From positions 1,240,200-1,292,809 of the forward strand of contig PJRA01000412.1 in the NCBI GenBank assembly GCA_016987375.1: DNA of 52,610 nt, written 5' to 3'. Positions 31,875 through 45,100 of this stretch are shown here, piece by piece (position 1 is the first letter of the stretch; each line of letters begins with the position of its first letter). Made by a program: the position numbers and the translations under genes. The DNA is from Brachionus koreanus. Taxonomy: Eukaryota > Rotifera > Eurotatoria > Ploima > Brachionidae. The notes below the pieces were generated by a model that did not search any database, had not been told where the DNA came from, and saw only the letters and a list, made by a program, of their open reading frames with translations.

Positions 31875-34800
31875 CTAAACTTCTGTAATTCGTTCATGAA
31901 ATGAGCTTTTTTCATCCGATTCAATGAAATTGATGTTACTTTCGTCTATGAATTAAAATATTGAATTTTTGTTTTAAAAAAATTAAAAACTTACTTATTT
32001 TAGTGTTAAAATTATCTTCAATTATTTCAATTGACGCCTTTTGTTTAGTCAGAAATCTTTCTTTTTTTACTTCATTTAAAACTGAGTGATTAGATCCATA
32101 AACTAAACCAGAATTTGATTTTTTCATTTTTAGATCAGTCAATCTTTTTAGCCTCATTGCAATTCTATACATTGCAGGAGTGCTTGGCTGACTTGCTTTA
32201 CTTTTTGTCTCACGAATCTCTTTTAGGCTTAAGTCCTTATTATTATCTGTATTATTTGAACAATTGCTTCTTTTACTATTTTTAAAAGTGCTCTCCGTAT
32301 CCACTGAATATTGTTTGTTTTTTGTTTTTAATTTAAATGAGTCAAACAAGTTCAAATTATTTTCATCAAACATATTTTGTGCCATAGCTTTTTCTAAATT
32401 CAATTTTCCTCTTTTTCTCTTAACTTTTTTTAAGGTGTTTTTTAAATAACTTCAATTAAAAAAAAAAAAAATATTTTACTTGGATTTTGTTTCAAAATAT
32501 CAACTTTAAACTTGTTGTTTTTAAATATTTCAAGAAGCTCAAATCTTAAACTCGAAATGTCCTGTTTGATCTCATTCAAGTCGTCTTCTGTAACCCCTGC
32601 GTTTAAATCACGCTGTTGCTTTCTCATTATATACCTTTTTACAATTTCTTTTATTATACTTTGATATTTGTATTCTCTTTCGCTAATTTTCCGCATTACT
32701 TTCTAAAAAATTAATTTTAAAAGTTGTAGATATTTTATTAAGAAATAATTTAAATTTGACATACTCGAATACTTAGCCATCTTTGCTGTTTACGCTTTTT
32801 TAATTGTGTACAAAAGAGCTTATTGTAAAGCCATCTAAGTAGGTAACAAATTGACTTAGGACTAGGTATTATATTAAATGGAGCGGGTAGAGTGCCCCCT
32901 TCCTCAAAATATGAAATCCACAATTTTGTTCGTGCAAACTAAAATAATATTTTTTTTATTCTTAAGTTAAATTTAACTTAAAAAAAAAATTTTTCTTAAA
33001 AATTAAAATTTAATGTATGAAACCTTAAATTTTAATTAAAAAAATTGTAATATTTTAAAACAAATAAATGATCAATGAATTTTGAATTATCTTTTATTTC
33101 TATTTTCTAATACCCTAAACTCTTGCAAATAAAATCATGCATTAATAGCTTAAAATTCGGCAATCAAATGCAACAATCTAATTAAAATAAAACTAATTAA
33201 ATCGAAATTTATATCAAATTAAAATATCTATATTAATCATGCTCAAAAATTATCATTAAGATAGACTATTTAATATTTTTTGAGCAAAAATTAATTGCAG
33301 AAGCATATTTTTAAAGCTAACATTCAATGTTAAACTTAATTATTTATGTCAGCAAAATTATGATCTTGTGTATAATGCTAAAATGCTAAACTAAACCAAC
33401 TGGACTTGAAATAAACGTGACCAAAATAAAAGTAATGTGCATAAACACAGAACTTAGCAACCTGATAAACATCGACGGCACTGAAACTGAAAGCGTTACA
33501 AACTTCACATATGGGAGCATCATCAGCACGACTATGGGATTACACAAAGACATAGAGAATAGACTATTGAAAGCAAAAAGTGCCTTGCAAGACTCAAACC
33601 AGTATGGAAACCTACCAGCTACAGTAATAAATCAAAGCTAAAGCTGTAAAAAGTATAGTGAATACTGGGGGATGCCTGAAACTGACAGAAAAAGTATTAA
33701 TACATTCCACACTTGTAGCTTTAAAATTTGTTTAGTTGCTGTCTGTGCATAAAGAACAAAAGATTACGGTAGCTAGGACATTTACTTTGGATGGAAGAAA
33801 GTCGAATAACAAAAAGAGCCCTGCAATGGACAACGCAAGGCAAGCGAAAAGTAGGAAGACCAACAATTATGCAATTATGAAAGAGTTCACTGAAATGGGT
33901 TTGATATAGGGTGAAGCAAGGGTAAAGACCAGTGATCGACTTGAGTGAAAATCAAAAGTACTTTTGTTTAACATGTCTCTACATTAAATATTTTAGCTAA
34001 AACATTCTAAAAAATTAAAAAAAAAAAATTTTTGTTTAGCATGATCATTAAACTTTGATCAAAATCTTCATTATGCCAACAAAGCCCTATTTTCAGAGCT
34101 AAAAATTTATTTTTAGAATTTTCAAGAATAAAAAAATAAAAATAAATCAAGTTTTCAATAATTACTTCAGTCTGAAAAATAAAAATAAAAACTATCTAAA
34201 AATAAAAATTAATTTTTCATTGTTTTAATACTTAGACTTATTTGCAAGAGTTTACGGAAATTTTCAATTTTTTTTTTAACTTCACTTTTAAGAATTGATT
34301 TTTGATGACTGAAAGGTCTTAAAAATATCTTTTTAATTGAGTTTTTTAGTTTAATTTTTTTTTCATTTTAGATTTGTTTTCTTAAAAATAAAAACTGCAT
34401 TAAAATATGCAAATTTCTTACTTTCCACTCTTCATCAGCTTGATTCTAAAAAAAGTAAGAATAAAAAAATAGCACGTAAATATTACAGAAAAAGAAAATT
34501 TACCGCAATTAATTGATAAGAGCTGCTCATCATAGCAATAAGCATATTCATCAGTACAATTATCATTATAAAACAATAAGTTCCAAACATTAAAAGACCA
34601 ATGAACATAGTAAACGTGTGCTTTCTGTACAATGATTCTAAACGATCTTTATCGATCAGACCTAATATTCCCCAATAAAGAGTTTGCAAAGCTTCAAACA
34701 GACTTTAAAGAAAATTTCATATAAAAAAATTCTAATAGCACATCAAAAAAGTGAAGTTTTACTTTGAAAAATATTTTATTTTTAAAAAACATTCTTCCCG

Positions 34801-37800
34801 CTCTTCTGGATCATCAAAATCGCGTTCAGTACATTTATTTGATCTCATTTGAGCATAGTACCAATATAATTGATTTAGGCCACAACTAAACGAAAAGACC
34901 ACTAACAAAATGAAAACAGCAAATTTCATAATGTCGAAAACCATTCGACCTAATGATATTTGAAGTGGTCCTAAATGTGGATTAATAGTAAACATGTAAA
35001 CTAGTTTCAATGAACTAAAAACATTGGCAATGGCAAAAATGCCCTCACTTAATAGAAAAAAATACAAGTTTGTCTCTTTATTAACATTTTACAATTTTAC
35101 TAATTTACCTGATCAATGTAGGGTCCCATGGATCCCATTTTTCTCTATTCAAATTGAATGTATCTTTACCGGCACTTATTTCATTTTGAACTATTATAAA
35201 AGAAATTATTTTCAAAACTATGGTCGTTATGTACAAGGTATTTGTAATAAAATCAAGTAAATTCCACCTATGAAAAAAAATTTTAATAAATAATAATCCA
35301 AAGCATATTGTTTACCAATCATGTAAATACTCAATTAGACCTTCATTATACAATTGCTTTATTTCTGTCCAAACAAAACCTTTTAATCTTAGTTTAAGAA
35401 TAAAAATTACACCTTAAAGCTCTAAAATAAGTTATACTGGCAACATAGCAAAATATCATCCACTCGATGTTTGTTGGCTTTGGTCCTCGTTTTTCTTTGT
35501 TATGGTCCTCTATACTTTCTACTCCAGTAAAGAACGACTCTATTCGCAATGATGCCAAAATTAACAAAACTTTAAATTAAATCAAATTAAAAATTTTTTT
35601 CTTTTTTTAAGATATTTTTTTTTAATTTACAAAGAAAGCAAATGTATGACGCTGAATGGGATATAAATTTTATAAATGGCTGACGAAGGATTCTACCGAG
35701 TTTACTATGAGGCGTTAGTAGATAAATTACACTCAAAAACGGAAACATAAGTCCAATTAGCAAAATTACAAAAATTTTTAGTATGATATTTCGACGTCTA
35801 TATCCCGAAATGCCATCATACCACAAGCTTACAAGTAATTGTTGACAATGAGGATGAGCTACGAACTTAATTTAAAAAAAATTAATTCATTTTTTAATAA
35901 AAATTTTAATTTAATACTTTTTTTTGCTTGTATCTAATAGCCAATTTTAAACGACTTAGATTATTTTTTTCCTGATCACTTTCGAATAAACTCGGAGGAT
36001 TTTCATGATCATGATTAAGGACGACTTCTAGTTCTTGAGAAGTTCTAATTTCGGCTAAAAGTGCACTAGCGTATTCCTGACATTGAATAGACAATTTCTC
36101 ATAGTCACTTTTAAATTCATTTTCAATACGAGACAAACGCTTGAGTTCCCAACTTAGCTGAAATGCGGTCAAAATAGGATCTTTGCTCGAGAGTGATATT
36201 AGCGATGGACTTGCTAGGGCTCGGTAAGCGTTGATTCGTGATTTAGAATACTTTAAGCTATCTTCAGATCTTGCTCGAACACACTCGTGACAAATGCAAC
36301 GAACATCATGCTTAATTTTTAAACAATTATTTATTTTCTTTAAAAGTAGAAATAAATTACCGGCTCTGGTATTTGTTCGTTGCGATCAAGAAGAATTTTA
36401 ATTATTTCATAATTATCTTTGTGTGCAGCCAAAATTAAAGGTGTTATATCTGTGGTAAATGATTTTGACTTTAAATTTAAATTGGAATCCTGGTAATTCT
36501 AATAAATGAAAAATTTTTAATTAAATAATAAAAAATATTTGAAAATTTGATTCAATTTTTTTAATTTAAAATTAAGCTCAAATGACTGATTAAAGAATAA
36601 ATAATAAGAACGCATGCAAAATTGACAAAATAATGCAATTCTGGATTTTATAGTAAAACTACCATTTTGTTGGATCTCTTAGTTCGCAGAGCATCTATTA
36701 AAAATGTCCATTTTGATCTCGATCCGTTAGAATCCTAATAATTAATATGAATTTAATAAACTTTTAGTAATTTTTTATTAAAATTAACTTTAAGCTTTTA
36801 GATTTAGAAAGCAACAAAAATAATAAAATTCAATTCATTAAAAAAATTGTCAAAAGCTAGAAAACTTTATCGACCGTTGAATATTTAAAAAAATTAATTG
36901 CATTAGTTTTTATTGTTCTATGAATTTTAAACTTATGATTAATCAATTTTAGATTTAAAAATTATTTTTTTAAAATAATTAAATAAAAAATTTGGATATG
37001 ATAATGATTTTTTTATGTTTAGCCGGATTTTTAGTAATAACTAGTAAATTATATTTTTCTAAGCCTGGAAATTTAGCCAAATTTTCTTATATTTCTTAAA
37101 TCCATAAGATAATCCATAAGATTTTCTATAATTCAAAAACAAGAATCCTTTATAAATAGAATTTGCTAAAATTTTCTAAATGATATAGTTACTATTTTCA
37201 AATTTTAAAAAATTACTGTGTACAATAAAATTTTGCCAAATATTCTATAGGTTTTGAAAAAAAAATGGATGGCTAATTTAAAGATACTTTAAAGAATGAT
37301 TTTTAAAACTGCAAATTTTTAGGACCCTGGTTTTTTAAAAAACTTTTTATTGTACAAAATGGACTAAAATAAATAAATAATTAATTTTTTAATTGTTGAT
37401 TAAAAGTTAAGTCATAGACGTTGATAATCTGATGTTGCTTTATTTAAAAATAATAAATTCAAGAATAATTCACAATACTTCTAAGTTTAATTTAAATAAA
37501 ATTCGAAGTTTATTTTTTGGTAAAATTGCTACGTTAAGTTTCTCACCACATCTTTAAAGTAGTTTGCAAGCTCTAACTGTGCATTAAATGTATTGAATAA
37601 AAATTCATTTTTAATAAATTTATAAAGAATATGAATTGTTCGATTTTTTAGAAATTAAATATATTTTAAAACTATTTTTCCATGTTTTTTTAAATAAAAT
37701 ATTTAAAAAACTTTATATAGATAAATTTTTTAATTTAGTTTTTTTTATACCCTAAAATAATTTGATTTTAAAAAAATTTAATAAAAGCTATTCTTAGACT

Positions 37801-39187
37801 CTTTAAAGTGTAACAAAAATATTAAAATTATAAAAGAATACACAAAGATTTGGTAATACCGAAACCGCATCTATTTAGGATTGATTTTAGACCGTTTAAA
37901 TACTTGAATTTTGCATATCTTAAAAATTAATTTTCAATGAATAATTCAGAGTTGTTTAAAAGTCATAAGTCTCAAGCCAAGTCCAAGTCCGGACTTTTAA
38001 TTTTAATTTTTTTCTTAAAAAGTCCAAGTCGGGACTTAACCATCATCTAAAAATATAAAAATATAAAATTTTTTTTGTTATAAATATTAATCTATTATAC
38101 ATTTAAAATTAACCATTGACTAAAATTAGTTTAAGTTAATTTTTTTTTGATAATAATTTAAAAATTGAACAAAATAATTTACTTTATAAGCTTTTGACAT
38201 CGACTTTTAAACAACTCTGGAATAATTTAAAACGAAAAGACAAGAATTGAATAGAAATAATCTAAGGAAGTGTCAGCCATATTTAAATTTATAAAAGAAA
38301 ATTATAATAATTTAATTAACAAATTATAAAAAATTTATTAAATTTCAAATTATTTAATATTTTAGAAAGTTTTCAATCATTTAGGAAAAATAGCTCTCCA
38401 ATTTATTTAAATATTTTCTTCCGAAAAATTTACTTAAATTATTTTCAAAAATCTATGACAAAGTTGAACAATTAAAAGCATCTATTAATGTTAAAAAGCA
38501 AGATTGGTTAAAATCCAAATTACCTTGTGTCTTTCTTGATCAAGTGCATCAGCTGCAGCCATAAACAAAGGATGCTTTTTGGAATCATTCTAATAAAAAT
38601 AAATTATTTATTCAAAAAAAAATTGATATTCTTTAAAAAAAAGTAACTAACATTTTTTTTACCATCCAATGACTGATTAAATGAAATAAAATTCTTAAAA
38701 AAAGAAATAAAAATTTACTCTAATTAAAATTAAGAATTACATCAGGCAAATTTCCTCCATTGTCTATATAAAGAAGCAACATTTCAACAGCCTCAACAAA
38801 TTCTTCATTTATTGCATGAAGTAGAGCTTCACCAATTTCGACATGATTAGTTAATAGTAATTCAATCATCTCTATATTTTCATATTCTATAGCGATATAA
38901 AGAGCGCTTCTTCCTAATGGGTCCACTGCATTTATATTAAATTTTTCTAAATTGTGAGCTTCTTCTAAGAAATGCTTTACTGTACCAATATCACCTCTTT
39001 CAGCAGCTAGCAGATATTTTTTTTCCTCCGCTGTTAGCTCGCTAATTTTACGGGCAGCGCCCATTACCGACAGACAACTGGGTGGTGGAGAAAATAAATC
39101 ACTCAAAGGTTCGACATCGGTATCACCAGTACGACAAGCCTTTTCATATGCTTTGTATATTTTATGCATTGTAAAAGACTCTAGCAT
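31875..39187 (-). CDS. TRPC: TRPC4/5-like canonical TRP cation channel
   Basis: Exons on the minus strand: 39187-38741, 38589-38524, 36734-36663, 36498-36361, 36310-35918, 35865-35631, 35569-35438, 35379-35316, 35267-35109, 35047-34763, 34702-34504, 34445-34422, 32938-32765, 32702-32480, 32423-31995 and 31945-31875, about 1036 residues with all phases consistent. The N-terminus has ankyrin repeats ([40 protein letters not shown]). The TRPC zinc-site motif [10 protein letters not shown] and [20 protein letters not shown] follow. S1-S6 then run from [11 protein letters not shown] through [19 protein letters not shown]. The pore reads [13 protein letters not shown], against LQSLFWSIFGLIN in TRPC4/5. 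S6 ([16 protein letters not shown]) is followed by the TRP helix [18 protein letters not shown] and a C-terminal KVMRK...VKRYIMRK segment. The last exon ends HERITEV, a class I PDZ ligand. TRPC4/5 channels conduct Na and Ca downstream of Gq/PLC. Two or three short phase-0 exons within the ankyrin region have no vertebrate counterpart that I recognise. Confidence 0.93.
32939..34421 (-). other. Long TRPC intron hosting a LINE copy
   Basis: The intron between the 8-codon exon NQADEEWK (34445-34422) and the TRP-helix exon (32938-32765) is 1483 nt, much of it the plus-strand RTE-like LINE fragment at 33410-34105. The rest is AT-rich and featureless. Confidence 0.65.
33410..34105 (+). mobile_element. 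RTE-like LINE 3' fragment, copy B, antisense in a TRPC intron
   Basis: The plus strand reads [40 protein letters not shown], then [20 protein letters not shown] and QGKRKVGRP. The stretch 33750-34103 is nearly identical to 30553-30976 of copy A, apart from about 80 nt missing in copy B after 33958. Both copies share the same stop in GLI-stop-GEARVK and a fused region after GRP. That implies a common defective ancestor or a segmental duplication. Confidence 0.82.
36735..38523 (-). other. Long TRPC intron
   Basis: It lies between the exons at 38589-38524 and 36734-36663 and is about 1.8 kb of AT-rich sequence. It contains two copies of an AAGTCCAAGTC motif at 37976-38036 but no further exon that I could support. 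Confidence 0.5.
38652..38672 (-). other. Candidate 21-nt microexon in TRPC
   Basis: Between the first exon and the exon at 38589 the minus strand shows a TTAATCAG acceptor, a 21-nt frame reading SLDGKKN and a GTTAGT sequence. Phase 0 on both sides would keep the frame. The evidence is only splice-like sequence, so it may not be real. Confidence 0.25.
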
Positions 39188-42100
39188 TTTTTGCTTGAAA
39201 ATTTTTGCTAATTAAACAAATGAATCTTTAATTCCTTTTGTTGATAGTTCGATAAAGCGGGATTGAATTTTATATATTAAATAAAAATTTGCTAACTTTT
39301 ATCATTATATAATATTTTATTAGCAACAACAACAAAAATCCTCTATTTTTTTAATATTTTGATCAAACAAACTTCTTTTATGTATTTTGAGAATTTTTTT
39401 ATATTCGTTTTAGAACTGATAAAGTCACGATTAAAACCATTTTTATACAATTAACTTTATTAGTTGAGCAGAATTGTTCATCTAAAATTATTTTGATAAA
39501 TTTTTAGAAAATAATGTCAAACTAATACTTTTTTTAATAAAAAATTTGTAAGAAATCATTAAAATTAAATTTTAAATTGAATTTTTCTATTCAAAATTTT
39601 ATAAATTATTCTTTTAGCTTGTTCGTTGAAAAAATCAGAATTTTAGCACCTGCTATTAAATTTTATTTAAAAAAAAAGCATAATTCTACAATTATAAAAT
39701 TCGCATGAATTATAACATTCTGATTTTCGTAGATTCGCATATTTTAAATCTATTTAGATGTAACTAATTACAAAGAAAACTAAGGCCTTATATCCTATCT
39801 TCCTAATTATATAAAAGATAAAATTGAATATATGTCGCTCTAGAGATTAGGGTTTGTTTTAAATAGAATGATAAACAAATGAACCAATATAGGAAAGGAA
39901 TAATAATTTTCTATTTGAATAAATGCTAAGTTAATGTTCATTTTTTAAATAATTTCCGTAATTAAGACTAAAAAAGTTTTGCTTGCGTCTAAAGAATATT
40001 GAAAGAGATTTTTTGTTTAGGAATGAATCTTTACCATTGAAAATAAATCAAATCCATAATAGCTAATTTAGCTTTAAGCAATACGCATTTGCCAAAATTA
40101 GTCTCTCTAAAGCTGAAACTAATGAACAAACGGAACAACAATGTTTCTAAATTACTTAAGAAGAATTAAAATTTTCTAATAGCTTTCTTAATCTATTTTA
40201 TATTCTAATCTTTCTTGAACTTGATTGTTTCTCTAGTTAAGAAATTGAAACTTAGTAAATCCAACTAATCTTAATTAATTTTGTCAATTATTCTAAATCA
40301 TATTGCATAATTATGACATTTTAATAAAAATGTGCTTCCAAAATATAATTTTAAAATTTTTCAGATAAAATTTTTAATAAATTTAGAAATTGGTATTATA
40401 TTTTTTCAGTTTTTTGTTAAAAACAATTGAATTATTGATCAATCTTTCTTTGCCGATTCTATTATCTATAGAATTTTAGTATTTGAAATTTTCTTAAAAT
40501 TTTATTTTACAGTACAGTTACCAATACAGCCAGGTTAAATTTTTTACGATAAAGTCACCACCACTCACAGTACTTAACAGTCAGAAATTGATAATAAAAA
40601 GTAAACTAAAAATTATTAAATACTAATAAATTCTATATTTAAACTAAATATTAAATAGAATTAAAATCAATAAGTTCAACAATTGATAATGCCTGTATAA
40701 TTCAAAAGTAAAATAGGGTAGTATTTGTCTATAAGGAACGATCAAGATCTTACTGTCCTAACTGTCTGTAATTTTCTATTTTCTTATCAATAACTAATTT
40801 AAAATGAATTTATTTTGTCAAAACAATATTCTTAATATTCATTTATTATCAAATGATGCATCTTTTTTAAATTATCTAATGAAAATTATACAATATTAGA
40901 AACAACAGTTATTTGAAAAAAAATATATTAAAAAATATTCAATCTAGAATTTATAAAAATCAAATATATAAACAGTTCATTTATTTATGTAAGTAAGCTT
41001 TATTTATTTCTCGACGACCAAAATTAATAAACTGATATTTTTGAATTCTTTTTAAGTGATCAATTAATAGACACTTCTTATGCATCAAATTCAAAAATAA
41101 TTCTGCTAAAGAGTTAGTTAATAATTCTGCTAGTTCATCATTAAAACTAATTTAAATGTGTCTGAGACCAACAATTTAAATTTTTTTTACTTTAATTTTA
41201 CATCAAGAATTAAAATAATTAAGCTTAATAGTAACTTTTCAGAATCTTATCGTAAAGCTTTAAAATACAAAATAGACATTGTTTGTTTTTGAAAAATTTA
41301 CTATTTTTTTTTACAAAAACGGTTTTTTAATTAAAGATTGGTTTTATGCACAAATTACAATTTACTAAAATTGTATTTTTGAGACAGTTGATTCGCCTTT
41401 CATTAAGACATGAAAATTTAAAATTAAAGTTAATTATAATCATGTAATAAATACTCTAGTTTGATAAATTAAAAATGAATGAGGTTTTAATGAAACAAAA
41501 TGAAAAGTATAAATAAAAGATTAAAATGAAAAATAAAAAATTAGTCGATAATTTTGCTTCTTATATCATATCTTGAAGAGCTTTTAACCAAAATAATTCT
41601 AATTACCGATTCAGTAATAAAAAGCTTTAGTTCTCTTAAAATTTTTAATTTATAAAATGTTGTTGTGTTTTTAAAATTATGAATGAATATTACTTTAAAA
41701 AAGTTTAATCTTTTTTATCATTAGTCTTTCCACTTAATCGAAACATTCGTTTAAATTCAAATCTCTTTAAAACTAATTCATATTAGTAATAATTGGGGAA
41801 ATGATTAATTTCAGTTCTATTAGATTCAATTCTTTAGAGTACCTCTTGTAACTGGATAATACTCGAGGAGAGATATTAATAAAAAACTATTTAAACTAAA
41901 AATTGAAAAAAAAATTGGAAATTAGTCAATTATTTAAAAAAAAAACTTGATAAAAATACCTAAATAATAAATAAACTCTTTTTGATGTAAATTTTTTATT
42001 AAACTGATTAAATATAGAAAAATTGATTTTTCAATTATATTTCATATAAAATCTGTGTTTATTCCGCTTTTTTATGAAAAAACTTTTACTAAATACATTC

Positions 42101-45100
42101 AATTTTGTAAGTTTATCATGATTAAAAAAATAATTGATATTTCAGAGTGTTTTTTTATAAATATTAACAATTTAATATTTTGGATAATTGATTAAATCTA
42201 TGTTTTCGGTTTGAAAAAAAGATAAATTATTAGCAGTTTTGATCCAATGTTAGTCTAGATAGCTTTAACATTTGAGAAAACAGAGCTTATTTTCTAGATT
42301 CAAAATGATTAATCATTCTTTTTTCTAGCATTATTTGACCTGTTTGTCCTCTAAACCTCTAAAAATTTTATTATATTACATATACTAGCTGATTCCAAAA
42401 AATTTATATTTTTATTTTACAAAATATTAATGTTTGATTAATTACAACCGATGAAAAATATAAAAAATAAATAGAAAAATTGGTAAGTTAGTGGAAATTA
42501 ATAATAATTAAAAAAAAATTAAAACAATCTGATGACAAAGCATAAATTTAAATAAACCGATTATTTTCTATCTTATTTCACGTTATTCAACACATGTAAT
42601 TTTCAACGCGTTTATTAATAATTAATTGGTATATCAGTTTTCATTTCGTCTATTAAAACTCTGCAAAATATACCAAGATTTTAGAAAAAATTTAGATAAC
42701 TTCAAGTCTTTTTATGATAATTAATTAGTAATTAAAGAATTTGATCTTTAAAATAAAAATTTAAAAATCCCTTTTTCGTTGTTTAATTTTAGTGAAATAT
42801 TATAATTAAATCAAGATGATATTAAAATGGTGTTTGTGAAAATCTTTGATGTTTTGGGGCAAAAACTCTAAATTGTTAATTATGAAATTTTTATTAAAGT
42901 ATATTAGAATAATAAAAGAGAAACAAATTGATATTTCTTGTTTTTAATATTTGGTAAAAATATTCTAAAATTCATCTTTAATAAGACATTAATTAACCAT
43001 GAAATAATAACAAACATTCGCTATTAAATCTTGAATATATTTTTCTATTGAATCGACAACTTTTGAGCTATACAAGATTTATTACCATTTCTAAAATAAA
43101 TAAACACTTATCTTTTCGCTTTAATAAATAAGTTTAATTTACATTCACTGTTTTCATTGTTTTAATTCAAATATTTATTTAGTCTGATCAAGTTTGATAA
43201 GATTAAATTAAAATCTATAGAAACGTTTTTTATCTTAATTTCTTTGAGATTTTAGTAGACCGAGAATCCTGATCAAAGCGAAGCGCTAAAAATACTTCCA
43301 AATAGAACATTGGGTTCCAAATATAATTGATATTAAGCTTTTAAGCTTTTCAGCATCTATAATTTGCTTTTAAAAATCAATTAATTTCTATTAATTATAA
43401 AGTGAGCCAAAAAGAAACTAATTTCCTCATAAAAAAATATTTGATGATCATCACCTTGCAATATTTCCATACAAAATTTTTGATTCTTGGATAATTAAAA
43501 TTTGCTATAAATTTAGAAAATAAACTGACAAATTATTCAATGATAAATTCCAATTTTGTCAATTAAATACTTAAATCTTTTAAATGCTATTTTAATTTAA
43601 AAAAGATCTTTTTTTTAAATAAAAATCTTTTCAAACAGTTAACCTTATTCTATGATTCAAAAATAACGTAGAAAACCTACGCAATTATTTCTGATTTTTT
43701 AATTTTCTAAATATTTAAATGACTTAAATCGATAAAAAGCCAAATTTGGTTATGTGGACTAAAATTCTATTGATAAAAAAGAAATTTGAGCTATCCGAAT
43801 CATATATTTAGAACAAAATTACATAGCTCACTTTAATTTTTAGGTTTAAAGAAATTCGATGGTTTTTTTTTTAGTTTCGATTTGATCAAGATAGATTTAT
43901 TGTACAAGGTTGAAGAAATAGTGCTGAAAACTGATCTTGTTTTCATAAATTTTAAGCATTGATAGCTTTAATTTTTTAATTATGACTAGTGGTTCTAGAT
44001 AGTAGGAAAAATGCATACAACTTATGAATGAAAATTTATGGCTGATTCTTAAATAAAACAACATTAAATAATCAAGTATCTTTATCATAAGAAAACTATA
44101 TTTTAAATCTACTCGTAAGGAATCTAATATCATAAGTATAGAATTACAATAAAAAATTATTTTATTTTATTAAGGATAAAATTTTACTTGTATTCAACGC
44201 ATGTTAACTGAGATTTTTATTTAATTGAAATAAAATGATAAATTTGATTAAAATTAAGTTCGCCAAAATATTATTTAAATCTTGTTGCAAAAAAAATAAA
44301 CAATCAGTCAATTTTTTTTTTTAAATTTATAAATCTAGTCAAAAAAACATCAAAATCAGTACTCATGAGATCAAATTCCAGAAAGAATTAGGTCTTAAAA
44401 AGAATAACAAAAAAATCTTTGGTACATGAAAATAGAAAAAATTCTAAACCAACAATGCATTTTTAAAATTATTGTCTAATAAGAAAAGCGGTTTTCCTTA
44501 TTATAAATATCATTTTGAAATAAAAATTTTACATTCTATTAAAATCTATTTTAATAATCAAAATTTTTATTGAAGTTAATCTAAAACGACTGCATAAAAA
44601 AAATTTTATTTTTTTGAAAAACTTAACCATTTAGTTTTCGATACTTTTTAGGCCAAAACTATGATTTTTTATTTTTATTTTAGTTTTCAGCATATAACTG
44701 TTAAATAAAAGAATATTTCTTTTAATAAAATCAATCCAGAGATTTAATTAAAATTTTAATCATCCGATATTAATTAAGTATTCCGTCTTTATTCAAATGA
44801 AACGATGTTGCCGTATCTACTTATTAATATCTGTACAATGTTTTCTTTGATTAATTTTCTAAGCCAAATTTATATCAAACTTAATAAATAATTAATACAT
44901 ATTTTTAGAAAGATAAATCAATAAAAACGCCGAATATCAATTTCTATTTTGAAATCATAATTACAAATAAGCTTCACCAAAAAAGTGAATGAAAAACTTA
45001 ATTTAAATTTAGCTTAATAAAAATTGATTCAAAAATTTATTCCGAAAATTTTTTTGAATGAAATATATTTAATTTATTGAAAATTCATAAAGTAACGATT

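Noticed and set aside
33417..33641. 74-codon frame as an independent gene
   Set aside because: Its protein is a fragment of a reverse transcriptase and lies within LINE copy B.
43897..44133. 78-codon minus-strand frame in the gene desert
   Set aside because: No motif, no splice context and AT-rich codons only; expected by chance in this tract.
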